Origin: Lanius collurio
Lineage: Eukaryota; Chordata; Aves; Passeriformes; Laniidae
NCBI GenBank assembly: GCA_020086605.1
Contig: JACBWW010000004.1
Span: forward strand, 32,582,254 to 32,646,253
Direction: 5' to 3'
DNA: 64,000 bases
Under the pieces are notes generated by a model, which saw nothing but the letters and a program-made list of their open reading frames with translations, was not told where the DNA came from and did not search any database. This document shows positions 53,142 to 64,000 of the stretch, piece after piece. The translations under genes were made by a program, and so were the position numbers. How positions within the stretch are numbered: the stretch's first letter is position 1; each line of letters starts with the position of its first letter.

Positions 53142-54900
53142 GTATGCTGCAATACAGACAGGTTTGGAATAATCAAATACATCCTCACCAAAATGGATGA
53201 GAGTGATGAGGGATAGTCGGGTAGGATTTAAATGAAAGATGAGTAACTCAGAATTACAGAACTGATTTAAATGATCCTCTCTGCTTTTCAGCTTTACTTT
53301 GCTTGATCTTTGGATGGGAAAAAAACAAAACCAATTTGGCTTATGCTGAATCCAACAATAAGGATGAAAAAAGTCTTTACCCAGATTATTTTAGTATTTA
53401 GTATTTTTCTCTCTGAAATAATCAAGGACAAAAGACTTCCCCGTGTAACCAAAGCCTTTTCCATCCTTGGGCTTCATCTAACAAACCTATGAAGAAAATA
53501 AACATTTATCTGCCCCCGATGGGGTCTACTTGCTACTGCCAGGCTGAGAATTTTTATCTAAAATGAAAATAATCGGAATGTAATTATTTTCTCTAAAGTA
53601 CGGAGTGTTCAGCTAAGATGTCAGTTTTACCTGGAGCTTACAGTTTTGTTCTGAATGTCATGCAAATGATCCTCAGTGGCTATGCAGAACCTTGCTAATG
53701 TCATTGAGGCTTCTTAGAAGTGCAAGAGTCTGTCAGCACAGGCAGCCTTCAGGCTGGGGATGTAATCATGTTCATTTCCTGAAGTTTCGGAATTAATATA
53801 ATATTATTGCTTCCATTTTGCAGACTCTGTAGAAATAACTTGGAATGTAATGTAAAAAGAAAACACTATCATGAGCATGGTTTTGATTGTATTAGAGATT
53901 TAATTGTAGTCATTATTCTTTTAATTAAACTAATGCTATATTTTTAACATAATATTTTTTTGACAGTCCTAGAGTTTTAAGGAGATGCAAACAGCCTGAA
54001 GTACTGCACCCTCAGTCTCTAAATAACCTGGTGCATGTATCTGGTGAAACAGTGTCAAGAAAAAATACTGATTCTGTACCTGGATTGCTGCAGAAGTGTT
54101 CTTTTCTCTTTCTCCTGCAATTGGCTACCTAACTTTCTCTTTTTTTCCAGAGTAGCAATAATCCCAATGGAACTTCTGTGCAGAGCTCTGCCAAAGGGCA
54201 GCAGGTCCGTAACAGGCCCGTGCCCATATGCATCCACAGGACAGGCTGGCTGCATTGAGTCATGCTTTTGGGAGATACCAGACTTAAAAATTGTATTCAG
54301 CCTGCCTGATGGGTACCTGTGCAGTCAGCCAAATGCTCCCAGACTATAACTGACTAGACTAGTTAGTGTGCATGAATAAAGTTTGTGTACAGTGAGCCAG
54401 CTTGCTGTGGAAGCAGCTACTTCATGGGCTGGATGCCACAGCTGGAAACTGGCACAGAAATGAGTCAGCAGCTGAAGTGCTGTTAATCCTGAGCCCCAAC
54501 GGGGCATAGCAGTGTGTCTATCAGGCTGGAGATAAATGGGTGTCCCTGCCTCCAGCAGCAGAGTGTCATGCAGCATGTCACAGCTGCCTGGCGGGTGCAC
54601 AGTTGTGTACAGAACTGAGGAGCACATCACAGTTGAAAACTGCAAGGCTGTTGATTAAAAAAAAAAAAATCTAAAGACAGCACAAACACAGCAGAAGAAG
54701 CACATGAGAAAGAAAAGAGCATTAAATTTGGTCCAGGAAATCTCATGCTGGATAGAAACCTACATGAAGAAAGCAGAGACGAGTATCATTTATGGTACAA
54801 AGGACAAGGTCCTACGTGTGAAGATTGATGCACATGAAGCATCATACACATTCTGTCAATTTATCTCTGGGCTTTTTTCTCTTTTATTTTTTTCCATTAG
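53142..54900 (+). other. LTK intron 5 (1.8 kb)
   Basis: Contains a candidate alternative terminal exon (54151-54400) and a poly-A run near 54658-54669. Otherwise no feature recognised. Confidence 0.7.
54151..54400 (+). other. Candidate alternative 3'-terminal exon in intron 5
   Basis: A strong acceptor (CTTTCTCTTTTTTTCCAG ending at 54150) is followed about 225 bp later by AATAAA at 54375-54380 and a GT-rich stretch (GTTTGTGTACAGTG), the signals of a terminal exon. Joined to exon 5 in phase 1 the frame stops after one codon (GAG then TAG), which would give a secreted protein ending after MAM1. No transcript evidence is available here, and such signals occur by chance. Confidence 0.25.
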
Positions 54901-55038
54901 ATAAAGAAAACCAAGATCTTTTTATATATGACAAAGGCTCCACCTTCCCCTGCACTCATGGAGGCTGTGTCAGCCACCTACAGATCTGTGAATTCATCAG
55001 TGATTGCCCTACCAAAGAGGAGGAAGGAGTGAGGTGTG
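54901..55038 (+). CDS. LTK: LTK coding exon 6: LDL-receptor class A-like module
   Basis: 138 nt, phase 1 to phase 1, acceptor TTTTTCCATTAG, donor TGTG|GTAAGT; encodes residues 227-272. The cysteines are Cys244, 249, 256, 262 and 272, matching positions 2 to 6 of an LDLa module (FPC, GGC, QIC, SDC, VRC); the first cysteine is missing. The calcium-binding DCxDGSDE signature is replaced by SDCPTKEEEGVRC, so calcium binding is doubtful. Human ALK also has an incomplete LDLa module at this place. The symmetric phase means the exon can be skipped without a frameshift. Confidence 0.9.
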
Positions 55039-55905
55039 GTAAGTATGTGGCATGACACTTCATGGGAAAGTTCATCCCATTAGAAGAAATAATTAAGAAT
55101 AAAAAATGCATTAAATTGATTCCATCTTTAGATTAATTCAGTATTTTACCTCCTGAATTAATTTGGCCCATTTGCATTAATTGGATACCAAGATTCTCTT
55201 TGAAAATTCGCCCTGTATAGAATAAAATGGATTTCTTAAAAATTTATTTTCTTTCTTAAGTATTGCAGTAAGGAGGTCAATGACCTTCCTTTCACAGTTA
55301 CTGCTACTCCAGAGAAAGGCAAAACCTTATTTACATGTCTGCAGCTGGGTGAGAATTTCCTTCTGGACCTATGATCTAAACCTTCCCTTCAAGTAAAGGT
55401 GCTAATCATCTTTCCACTGTCAGTGACCAAGTGTCGTAAATCTGTCCTTTCAAGATCTCAATTCAGAATTCTTGCACATCAGGACAGAGAAATCCCTTAA
55501 CAGTATATGTGGTACTTAGAGTCAATGTTTAGCTTCGCTCCAAGTACAGTGGTGGAAATCTAAAATTATCCAATTTGCCTTCCTTTACATGGACACAAAG
55601 CTTTGTGATGCCTGCAATTTCATATACAGCAAGACCTTTACAAACATGTGGCAGTGATTTGCCATTCCTTAGATTACAGGGGCTGCAGTTTTGCACAATG
55701 TTTAGAGTAGGACAGCACAAGAAAGTCTCAAATGTTTCCAGAAGCCAAGTGTCTCTGGAAATAAACAAATGAGACCTATTTTGACAGTGTGGCATAGGTT
55801 GGGTTACTTGGACAACTACAATGGATTTTCACTTTTGTTACTGTTTGTGTTCTTCCATAATCAAGTTTCTCCTATCTTCCTACTTTTTCTTGTTCTCGGT
55901 TGCAG
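55039..55905 (+). other. LTK intron 6 (867 bp), no feature recognised
   Basis: Unremarkable; good pyrimidine tract before the TTGCAG acceptor. Confidence 0.8.
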
Positions 55906-56058
55906 ACCGTCTCCCAGAGGGTTCACATTGCTCTTTCGAAGAAGGTCCATGTGGCTGGACACTGAATGAAACTGAAGTATCTCCTTGGTCTATTCGAGGC
56001 TTTTCTGAAATAATTCAAGATGACTCATTTGTGGGGTCTACTTTGCAAGCCACTGGTG
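55906..56058 (+). CDS. LTK: LTK coding exon 7: start of MAM domain 2
   Basis: 153 nt, phase 1 to phase 1, acceptor GGTTGCAG, donor GGTG|GTAGGT; residues 273-323. LPEGSHCSFEEGPCGWTLNE is a textbook MAM opening: Cys281-x6-Cys288-Gly-Trp290 with Phe283-Glu284. It matches the LPVGFYCNFEDGFCGW start of ALK MAM2. A sequon lies at Asn293. This is the clearest single domain match in the window. Confidence 0.95.
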
Positions 56059-57118
56059 GTAGGTTCCTCATAGTTCTCTCTCCCACTGTCTGTGTATGCA
56101 TGTACAAAATAGCCTTGAATTTAGGTTTACTTAAATTCGTTTAAAAAATTTGGCATCATTGCCAAATGAACCTTAGCATCAGTATTATCTATAACAACTT
56201 CAAATGTAACTAAAATTAACTTTTGAACATACCTCAAAACTTTATATTAAACAAGTTCTGCAAAAAAGTTAACATAGAACTGTCAGAGACAAGGATTCTC
56301 CCTCACCTTTAAAAAATCATGTAGTGTATACTTCTTCCCTCCTCCTTTCTCTTATGAGCTAGTTGCTGAGTACTTCAGCAGTAATATTATAACTGCTGCA
56401 TCACTAGGTAAAAATTGCTCAACAGAACTAGGCAGCTTGTAAAAATAAATCTTTTGAAGGCCTTTGACAGACCCCTCTACTGGGTTAGGAAGAGCGTCAC
56501 ATATCCCAAGAATATCCCAATTGATCATTCACATTCTGTGCCATAAAATTCCTCAATTAAAAAAGAGTCAAATAATTGTCAGAACTGAAGAACTGTCAAC
56601 TTGCTAAATAAGAACGAGGGAGGCCAGACCCTCACCTGTTCAGGCTAAAAGTCAGAAGTGTTAGCAGGAGTCTTGCTTCACACTTGCTTGCCAAAATGAA
56701 GGCTTTCCATACAACTGTCCAGTTTGCATCTTGAGAATTTGTATAAGCCCTCCCTGGAAACAAAGACTGCAAATAAACTCTTCAGCCCAGTGTTTGTCTC
56801 AGCAAGAGTCATTGATGCTAATGGTGTAGGAATTAGGAGTGTGATTGATGTGTGCTTCTGTATGGGAAGATCTTGAGTGGTATTTGAGGTTTATGCACTC
56901 ATGTTCCAAGAAAAGGTTTGGGATGTTGACTTTTGTGCTGCTGGAATCAACCAGAGTGTTTACTATGGCCTCACTTATAGATTTGCTCTCAAGCCATGCT
57001 TACACCTACATATGATTGCTTACCTACAGTAACATTAATGATGTTAAATTATTTCAAGAGATTACATGAAACAGCAAAAGATCATTTTGTCTTTTCTGAT
57101 TCACTTTTGTGTTCACAG
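56059..57118 (+). other. LTK intron 7 (1.06 kb), no feature recognised
   Basis: Unremarkable AT-rich intron with canonical ends (GTAGGT and TTCACAG). Confidence 0.8.
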
Positions 57119-57219
57119 GACACTTCCTCTACCTGCGAGCAGACAGCACTCAGATAAGTGGTGTGGCTAAAGCTTACAGTACCAGCTTGCCAGCCAGTCT
57201 TGCCACTGAAGACTATCAG
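57119..57219 (+). CDS. LTK: LTK coding exon 8: MAM domain 2, second part
   Basis: 101 nt, phase 1 in, phase 0 out; residues 324-357. GGHFLYLRAD is the G.YLYLDAS-type strand that follows the first insert of a MAM domain, and the end (LPASLATEDYQ) leads to the next conserved strand. The donor CAG|GTGTGT is the weakest of the gene. Confidence 0.9.
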
Positions 57220-58805
57220 GTGTGTCACCCTGTCTTGCACCTTTGTGGAGCAAATCATCAGGCTTGTAGGCACTATGTGCACAATTAGTACATTCTCCTG
57301 TGCCTCTGCACACTCTACAAAACTCTGGAAAGCAGAAGAGTTGCATATGCTGGCTACTTGTTGAGAACTCGAAAAGAGATGTAAGGTGCACCCCCAGTAA
57401 GTGAAAGCAGGAGTCCCAAATCAGCTACTCATTATGGAAAACTCCCCAGCCTAACTGTACCAGTTAGGTAAAGTTACTCCTCAGAGAGATGCCCAGCAGC
57501 CGAATTGTATAGGGCAGCCAGTGTTTGTAGAAAAAGGAGCTGTCTGGCTGTGCTGCTGATCTTTTCAGCATATCTGCTGCTGAGATTTCTCTTCATGAAT
57601 TCTGCAATACCTTTGCAGGAGCTAATAAACTTAACTGATTGACTGAGAACAGGAGTGTGAAGTTAGGTAGCATTAGATTTTCCAGAAATAGATGAATGTA
57701 ATAAACTTCTGATCACATTCTTCAGGAATTTCAAAAGGTTAATGCAACCTGGACTTGATAAAATCACATAACTTGCCTTGCAGCTCTGAGATGCTGGAAT
57801 TAAAAATATTAAGTAATATTATAGTCGTAACACCCAGGAAAATTAAGCTGCAAGTTTGAGCTGGAATCCAGTCTTGCTAGGGGAAAAAGAGAAAGCCTTT
57901 TATACCTCCTAATTAGAGCCGGGAAGATAAATACAAGGCAGGTGCCAGAAATGTAACTTTGACATTTATATTTATTTATAAATCCAGGTACAATTTGCTA
58001 GATAGTTCCAACAAAATAAAATATGATTTGAGATAAGTTCACAAAACTAGGAGAGGAGAAGTAGTAGCTATTGGTTATTGTGTACATGTCACAGGAGATC
58101 TGGATCCATTCTCTCTTCCACTGGTAAGGATTTGAGCCCACATTGCAGGAGCAAGGAATTTCTGTGGTTGTTCTTTGCAGAACATGTGTGTGCTCCCTTT
58201 CCTGCCAGTACTGGGGCTCCCTGAAATATCAAGGGCAGCTGAGCATTTGAAGCAGTGGTAGAAATGGCACTTTTCTCTTGCTCTGGGGCAAACTGGAAGT
58301 GGTTGCTCCAAAGAAAGAGGAACAAGTCCTGCTGCAAAACATTCTTTGGCCACATGATTTTGTTGTTCACTTGTCTGAAGGGTGCTACAATGCAGGGGGT
58401 CCCCATGAGTTGGAGCAGGTATATGGACTGAGGTTTCCTGCCTCTAAAGACAGTCCTTGTTTCAAAGGTATTTGGGGCAGGACAGCTTTCCCCTGAGAGA
58501 AGGCAATAACAAGGACACCAGTCCTCTCTCCCAGATGGTGTCAGAGGCTGTGGATATTGTCATCAGTGGTTGAAGAACAGCTGCCCAACAAGAGTGTCAC
58601 TTAGGATCTTCCCTGAGAGAATTCTATGCTAGTAATGGTGCTGAGTCAAATAAAGTCAGTGGGTGGGGCTTAGTGATTTCTGTCATTAAACATTTTGACC
58701 CAGACTCAAAGGTTTGGTGTCTCAAATTCCCAGGGAGGGGAGAAATGACTACCTTTCCCTTTTGTTGAAGGTTACCATTCTTTTCCTCTTCTTCCTCTGT
58801 TACAG
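57220..58805 (+). other. LTK intron 8 (1.6 kb), no feature recognised
   Basis: Unremarkable; ends in a long pyrimidine tract (TTCTTTTCCTCTTCTTCCTCTG) and TTACAG. Confidence 0.8.
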
Positions 58806-58972
58806 ATTCAGTTCTCAGTGCATGTTTTTGGTAGCTACAATGGCACAGTCTCCTTTTCTCTCAGGGAAGAGATACAGGGAGCTGCAATCACCTTGCCCAT
58901 GTGGGAAAGAGCAGGCAGCTGGAGTGACCACTGGTTTCTCATCACCTTACCAATGCCAGTGCTTCAGAACAG
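58806..58972 (+). CDS. LTK: LTK coding exon 9: MAM domain 2, third part (domain still incomplete)
   Basis: 167 nt, phase 0 in, phase 2 out (AACAG|GTAAGG); residues 358-412. IQFSVHVFGSYNGTVSFSLRE matches the central C.L.F.Y...G...L.V strands, with a sequon at Asn369, and SWSDHWFLITLPM corresponds to the W....v.L strand. The final MAM strands (F.V...A..G....A.DNI.....C) are not found in the remaining 5 kb, so the next exon should lie beyond 64000. Confidence 0.92.
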
Positions 58973-61900
58973 GTAAGGGTTCGACTGTCAGCAGTCAGCG
59001 TTACCTCTATAGATTTAGCAAATTGTGACTATCTTTATTGTGAAGTGACACTTTCATTCCTGCCTGCTTCCAGGGCCATTTTAAAGTGACTCTGCTTGCT
59101 CAGGAAGTATTCTGTCATAAGTGTGTATCTTTGTGCACATGCACAGCTTAGCTCAACACAAGCCCGCATCATGTGGCTGTACTTCTGTGCAGCCCCAAAC
59201 AGTACTTGGGTTTTGGAAGAGACATCATCTGTACCAAAAACCTTTTAGCAATCTGAGCAAGCCCAAGTACTCACAGTGGCCAAGTGCTCCCAGTTGGGAA
59301 ACAGCTGCGTTAGCATAGCTGCACTTTGTCCTCCCACAGTGAAAACACTCACGTGAGTCAGATGGGTGCTAATCCCACAGTGTAGCCAGTTCCGCTGTCC
59401 AGTTTAGGATCTGTATCAGTGCAGCTTAGGCAGCTGGAGACCCTTTGTTTCCACATTACTGATGCAATGATTTCAAGTAAAGACTGAAAAGACTGTTGCC
59501 CAAATGAGCCTTGCACTAAAATTTTCATGGGTTTAGATGTGGAAAGACAGTGTGACATTGGTTTTAAAATTAAGTTAAATGTTGAAAATTTAAAGAATTT
59601 CGATGCAATCTAATTTTATCCAGGTATTTCTCCTCCCTCACCTAGTGTCACTCAGTCTCAAGCCATTTAGCTGATGTTGATAGCTGGTTATTTTGCACAA
59701 CATAAACTTTTATTTTCAAGTTCTCCAATCTGCTTTTTTTTGCATATTCCTGAGGAAGGCCTGTTTCACATGAAACTTAAGACAAAAAACTCCAAGTCTA
59801 TACAGTGAATATTATAAACGCAAATATATTTACCTAGCATTGACAATAAATAATGTCTCAAAATTCATGGGATAAAATTGTGAGGAGATTCCAAACATTC
59901 TCTGCATCTTTGTGTAAGGAGAGATTTGGGTCTGGAAGTGATAGCTATTCAGACCCAAGCAGCACTAAAACTCAGAGAGAGAAAAAGTTGTTCTACCCTC
60001 TCTCTAGTTTAATTTCATTATTACCTTTGGTCTTAGTATTATCATGCGTTCACCATACACAACTTTGCTGCAAGTGATTCCTTTAGGGTAGGATTGGTCT
60101 GCCTGCTAGCACTGTATTTGATATTCTTGTCTGACACAATCTGAAATCCTGTGGATTAGCATCTGTTTAGTTATGCATATGTAAAGTATGATCAGTGAAT
60201 TTGTGTAGAATAGCTCTTTTCTCTGGGCACTTTACTGTGGACCTGTCTGCAGCAGAGACCAAGGGGCTCTTCAGAGATAGCTAAGACCTTCTGCCTCCTC
60301 TCATATACAGTCTCTTATGCTTGTTCCCTAAAGCCTCCGATTTTTGTATTGGCCCTTAGTTATGAAGCAAAATGGATCTTATGTGACAGAAAGGAATGGA
60401 CAGCAAGAGGCTTTTTTGGAGCACTAACCAGCATGCCATGAAAAAGAATTTATATTCAAATATTGCAATATTTGAAAAAGTTGAGCACTTAGGCAAAATG
60501 AATAATGTAGGTAGGTCATGTATGCATGTGTTTATTATGACAGTCTGTTTCAAGTAGTTCTATCTTGTTTTACTTCATGTAACCTTTTTGTTTGACATTT
60601 TCAATTTTAAAACTGAGCAGCACAACAGCGACAATCACTGTGAGTAAGGATGGAACTGTTCAGTCTAGATGGCAAGTCTGTACTATCCATGCTAGCCAGG
60701 TGCCTGTCAGAAATAATAAATTGTCATTTGCTACACTGATCTATAACAGATACAGAACAAGCACACACCTTGCTAGAAGGTGCTGCAACTATTTCCCCAA
60801 GGGAGGAAACCATGATCTTTGTGCCCCCAGGACATGGGCTCCATCCCAGTCCTGTTGTCTTGTTCTTTCCTTGATCTACTCCTTCTGTCCTAACTGCTTC
60901 TGTGGGCATTCAGTGCCTTTCTTCTTTCTTTTCACATACTTGGTCTCTTTCTTCTGCTTTAATCTCCCATTTAGGAACCCGTTTATCTGTCTCATGCTTC
61001 TGGTTGTAATTTCCCTTTCTGAACTCCTCCCTGCTTCTTGTCTCCATCTGTCTTTCAGCAGATGCTGTGTGTTGTTTTGTTTTGTTTTTTTATTATTAAG
61101 TCTGAATGCCTTCCCTGCACTTCCCTTCTCCTCCTAGCAATCTCTTGAGTGTAGTAAAGGTTTATTCCCAGTATTCCTGTTTGATTGGCTATTTAATTCT
61201 CTCTGTAGATCTTGGGGCCAAACTCCCTGCGTACCAAGTCCAAGCTCCTCTGCTGTAAAATTCCCAGTGAGCTCCCAGCCTCTCTCCAGGATGACACCTT
61301 GTTCACTGGATTCAGTTCAGGCAGCTTTATTTTCTCCTGTTTGGCCAGGATCAACAGCAGAAACAAAGGCTGGGAAAGAAAATGTTTATTCATTAATTTG
61401 GAAGGGCAGTTCTTCCCTCATCTAGCTGAAGCAGGACCTGACACTGTTCATAACAGCACTGCATGGAAAGTACCATTTAGCCTGAGACTTTCAGATATCC
61501 AGGGAAGAAAAAATGCAGGATTAAAAAAAATACCATGCTTGGCAGTGTCAGGGATTTAAAAATTTCAAAGATATTTTTTTAAATTTTTGACTGATTCTTA
61601 TTCACATGGAAAAAAAATGCTCATGTCTGCCATGTGACTCTCTTCCTCAAAAATTTCAGATCCCACCTCCAATACCTAGTAGCACGGAGTGCTTAAAAAT
61701 TACCAGCATTTTTGAGCATGGTTAGAATCATGAATCCCTGCATTGCCTCATCCTCAACACTCACAAAATGTTTTGACTGCTAGAAAAGTCATACCAAATC
61801 ACCCAAAATAAAAAAGTTCAGCCTGAATCACTTTAATGTTGGTGAAGTTGAAAATAACTGTAAACAGAGGTGTGTGATGAACATTGCTGGACAATTTTAC

Positions 61901-64000
61901 TACAGTTTGATATAAAACTTCATGAATTACTATTCTGCATATTTATGGATGTTGTCAGCTTTCCTCACTAATGCAAGCTCTATCAATGCTGTGCTTAGGG
62001 TAATTTTTAGTGCAGATTTTGAGCTGGCATGTTGTTTTTCTGTATCCCAACTCTTCCGGAAACTCCTATCCTTCTCTTGCTACAGCAAAGTGCTATACTT
62101 TTCCCTGGTTCCTTAAGGGAATGGTAAGCAGTAGTAAAGTGGGTAGGAAGAGGACAGATCACATAGGGAGAAGAGCAGACATGAACTGAAACACAAGAGG
62201 TTGCTATAGCGGGTTGTTGACTGCTTGATGGGGCCAGAAGTAGAGAAACCTCAGCAAAAAGAACAAGGAGGACATGAAGGCTCTATTTAGGTAGATTAGC
62301 AAGACCTTCATCCAATGAATTTATTTCTTAGGAGAGAAGAAAGATACAGTTTGATGATCAGCCTGACAGCTGGGCATCTATCTACTTGGAAAAGTGCTTC
62401 TGGTGATTGGCTGGCAAATTCAGTTACTTGGTTTACACACACAAGGGAAAAAAATGCTATCAGGAGAAAACCAAACAGGCAGAAGACCAGACATCAGAGA
62501 GCGGCAGAACGTAATTTGTTGGAGTCAGCAGAAAGAGATCAATGGACAGCAACACTGGAAACCCCTCTGGCTAACACAGCACTGAGTTCAAAAGGCAAAT
62601 TCCTCCCCTTTTTCTAAAGTTAAGAGGAAGTGGAGGCATACAGAGCCTAGAGGTTATGAAATGTCAATTCTCATGCACTGAAGGAGGGAGGGGGTCATTC
62701 TTCAAGGTCTTCCTTGTACTCAGCTGGAGCAGAAACCTATTTTGTTGTGCAGAGCCAGGGACCCTCTTCTGCTCTGTCTCCACAGACCAGATGCAGCAGA
62801 TTGACCTGACCAAGGGTGTAATGCCATGTGAGGGCCTTAAGTAAGGGGTAAGCTGTGCTGCTGTGTCTGTACCTGTGGGTCCTAGAAGTGCCCTGGATCT
62901 GGGCACAGGATGCTCTGACTGTCTTCCATCAAACAGCTGGGGGAATTATTTTCATGTGGGAGTGGACTTATGTACTAGGTTTGAAAATGCAGAGGTCTTC
63001 CTAAGATTGCTATTGAAGAGGAGGGTTTCTGCAGGAAGGGGATCTAATGACAAATTTCCCCACTAACACCACAGCGAAGAGGTTGTTCAAGAGACCCTTG
63101 ATTTGCATTTGCTGCACTGGCTCCCAGAGTGCTCAGATCCTGAAGGTGTGGATGCTTTCATTTAAGCACAAGGGGTCATTCTTAAGTTGGGGTAGAAGCA
63201 GTTTATCCCCAAATATTTGTATACAGCTATGCAACTAACTGTGGATGTCAACTAACATTTGGCTGGTGGGCGGAATGCACACACATGCTTTATTGCCTCT
63301 AATTTGGGACAAGTGTGTTTCTAGGTTGAATAATTAATCTGTTATGCAGGTCAGTGCTTGATCTCTCATAAATCATCATTGAGCTTTACCAGAGACAGCA
63401 TGAGAGGTCCTCTCCATATGCTTTTAATAAGCTCTAAATGGACTGGACATCAGACATCTGTTTATTTCTGAAATGTAATGCAAACAATTCAGTCCTATCC
63501 ATCAGAAGGAGATCCTTCAGCTCATTTTCTTTCTTCCTTGTGAATTCAGAAGGTAGAAATGCACATGGGACGTGACAGAACTCCTAGATAAGAAACACCT
63601 GGTCACAGTGGAAAAAGAGACAGTCCAGAGAGCTAACTCTTCAAGGAATTATGGCTGAAATTTAAATGTCCTGTCCTTCTGAAATAAACTCATGTCACCT
63701 TGTTAAGTTACACTGGTTGAGGATCAGGCCCAAGACATTTGGATATTTTGTTCAGTTTTTATTCTATCTCTTTGAGAGTGGAAAGAAGGAGATTTCCCCC
63801 CTCTTGCTTGCATGTATGTGCAGATAGCAGGGAAATTAGGGCTCTCATTCTTGTTCTCCATGAAATATGAAATCATATGAATGTTGTGGTGCTTACAAGG
63901 GGTTGATGTGTACCTAAGACATATAGCAAGCCCTTTTGGCTGCTCAGCTGGGCTTGTCTGGAGGAAGAATTGCAAATAGTGATGATCTTTTTTCCATGAT
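58973..64000 (+). other. Start of LTK intron 9, no feature recognised
   Basis: No exon completing MAM2 in phase 2 was found. Several open frames occur (60592-61137, 61212-61559, 62315-62617) in pyrimidine-rich or otherwise non-homologous sequence and show no domain. No repeat family or RNA gene recognised. Confidence 0.6.

Larger units (their letters stand above)
922..64000 (+). other. LTK: LTK-type receptor tyrosine kinase gene, 5' part (runs off the window)
   Basis: Nine exons splice into one open frame of 412 codons: signal peptide (about 1-17), linker (15-52), MAM1 (53-226), LDLa-like module (227-272), MAM2 (273-412, incomplete). In the ALK/LTK family such ectodomains sit on a single-pass membrane tyrosine kinase that responds to ALKAL/FAM150 cytokines; the glycine-rich ligand-binding region and the kinase are not in this window. 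Family support comes from the MAM-LDLa-MAM order, from MAM1 having the C-x5-C start seen in ALK (Cys57, Cys63), from an ALK-like FLLNTS stretch (109-114) and an IGR...PF stretch (190-197), and from an LDLa module that lacks its first cysteine. LTK rather than ALK is inferred from the tiny signal exon and the lack of ALK's long N-terminal region. N-glycosylation sequons lie at Asn26, 97, 112, 293 and 369. A diverged ALK paralogue is the main alternative. Confidence 0.75.

Noticed and set aside
59074..59103. Frame reading GHFKVTLLAQ just after exon 9, reminiscent of the missing MAM2 strand
   Set aside because: It is preceded by CTTCCAG but joining exon 9 (phase 2) to 59074 puts it out of frame and hits a stop after five codons. 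No good donor follows. Treated as coincidence.
60592..61137. Longest open frame in the window, 181 codons, + strand
   Set aside because: The sequence is strongly pyrimidine-rich, which removes stops on this strand; composition is Phe, Leu, Cys and Ser with no domain, and no splice sites fit the LTK phase.
61206..61559. Possible exon after CTCTGTAG at 61208 with a 115-codon open frame
   Set aside because: The phase needed after exon 9 gives a sequence unlike any MAM strand and ends in a stop with no donor; the other frame shows no homology.
62315..62617. 100-codon frame opening at a TTCTTAG acceptor in phase 2
   Set aside because: Polar, basic sequence with no MAM, glycine-rich or other domain, running to a stop without a donor.
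1..64000. tRNA, rRNA, snoRNA, CRISPR or bacterial-type operon features
   Set aside because: None seen on reading either strand; the sequence is vertebrate intronic DNA.

Overview
The window reads as a stretch of a bird nuclear genome. It is AT-rich and almost entirely non-coding. It carries CR1-family LINE fragments with the avian CR1 3' tail and a long terminal repeat of the avian ERVL type. One protein-coding gene is recognisable, on the + strand, spread over at least 58 kb in small exons with canonical GT-AG introns.

That gene is the 5' half of a receptor tyrosine kinase of the ALK/LTK family, most likely LTK (leukocyte receptor tyrosine kinase). Nine coding exons join without a frame break (exon-end phases 1,1,1,2,1,1,1,0,2) into 412 complete codons. 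The order is a signal peptide (exon 1, ATG at 922), a short glycosylated linker (exon 2), MAM domain 1 (exons 3-5), an LDL-receptor class A-like module (exon 6) and MAM domain 2 (exons 7-9). MAM2 is incomplete: its last strands, the glycine-rich region, the transmembrane segment and the kinase must lie beyond position 64000. LTK is preferred over ALK for three reasons: the first coding exon is a tiny signal-peptide exon resembling the start of mammalian LTK, only about 38 residues separate the signal peptide from MAM1, and the MAM sequences have diverged from ALK. Mammalian LTK lacks the MAM-LDLa-MAM block, so this looks like the ancestral long form.

Layout: 1-630 upstream flank; 631-921 putative promoter and leader (TATA-like box, G-rich tract, one upstream ORF); 922-964 exon 1; 965-41175 a 40.2 kb first intron; 41176-58972 exons 2-9; 58973-64000 the start of intron 9. 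Intron 1 holds a short CR1 tail (about 6526), an ERVL-type LTR (9188-9776), a 29-bp duplication (11580), a CR1 in antisense (13791-14264), a second LTR candidate (about 15659-15962), a 39-bp three-copy tandem repeat (22887) and a very decayed CR1-clade LINE in sense (about 36800-38110). Another antisense CR1 with a remnant of ORF2 lies in intron 2 (41858-42545).

No second gene, tRNA, rRNA or CRISPR array was recognised. Nothing here resembles a new multigene system. The points most worth following are the MAM-bearing LTK ectodomain, its unusual LDLa cysteines, a candidate alternative terminal exon in intron 5 that would give a secreted MAM1-only product, and the very old LINE in intron 1.
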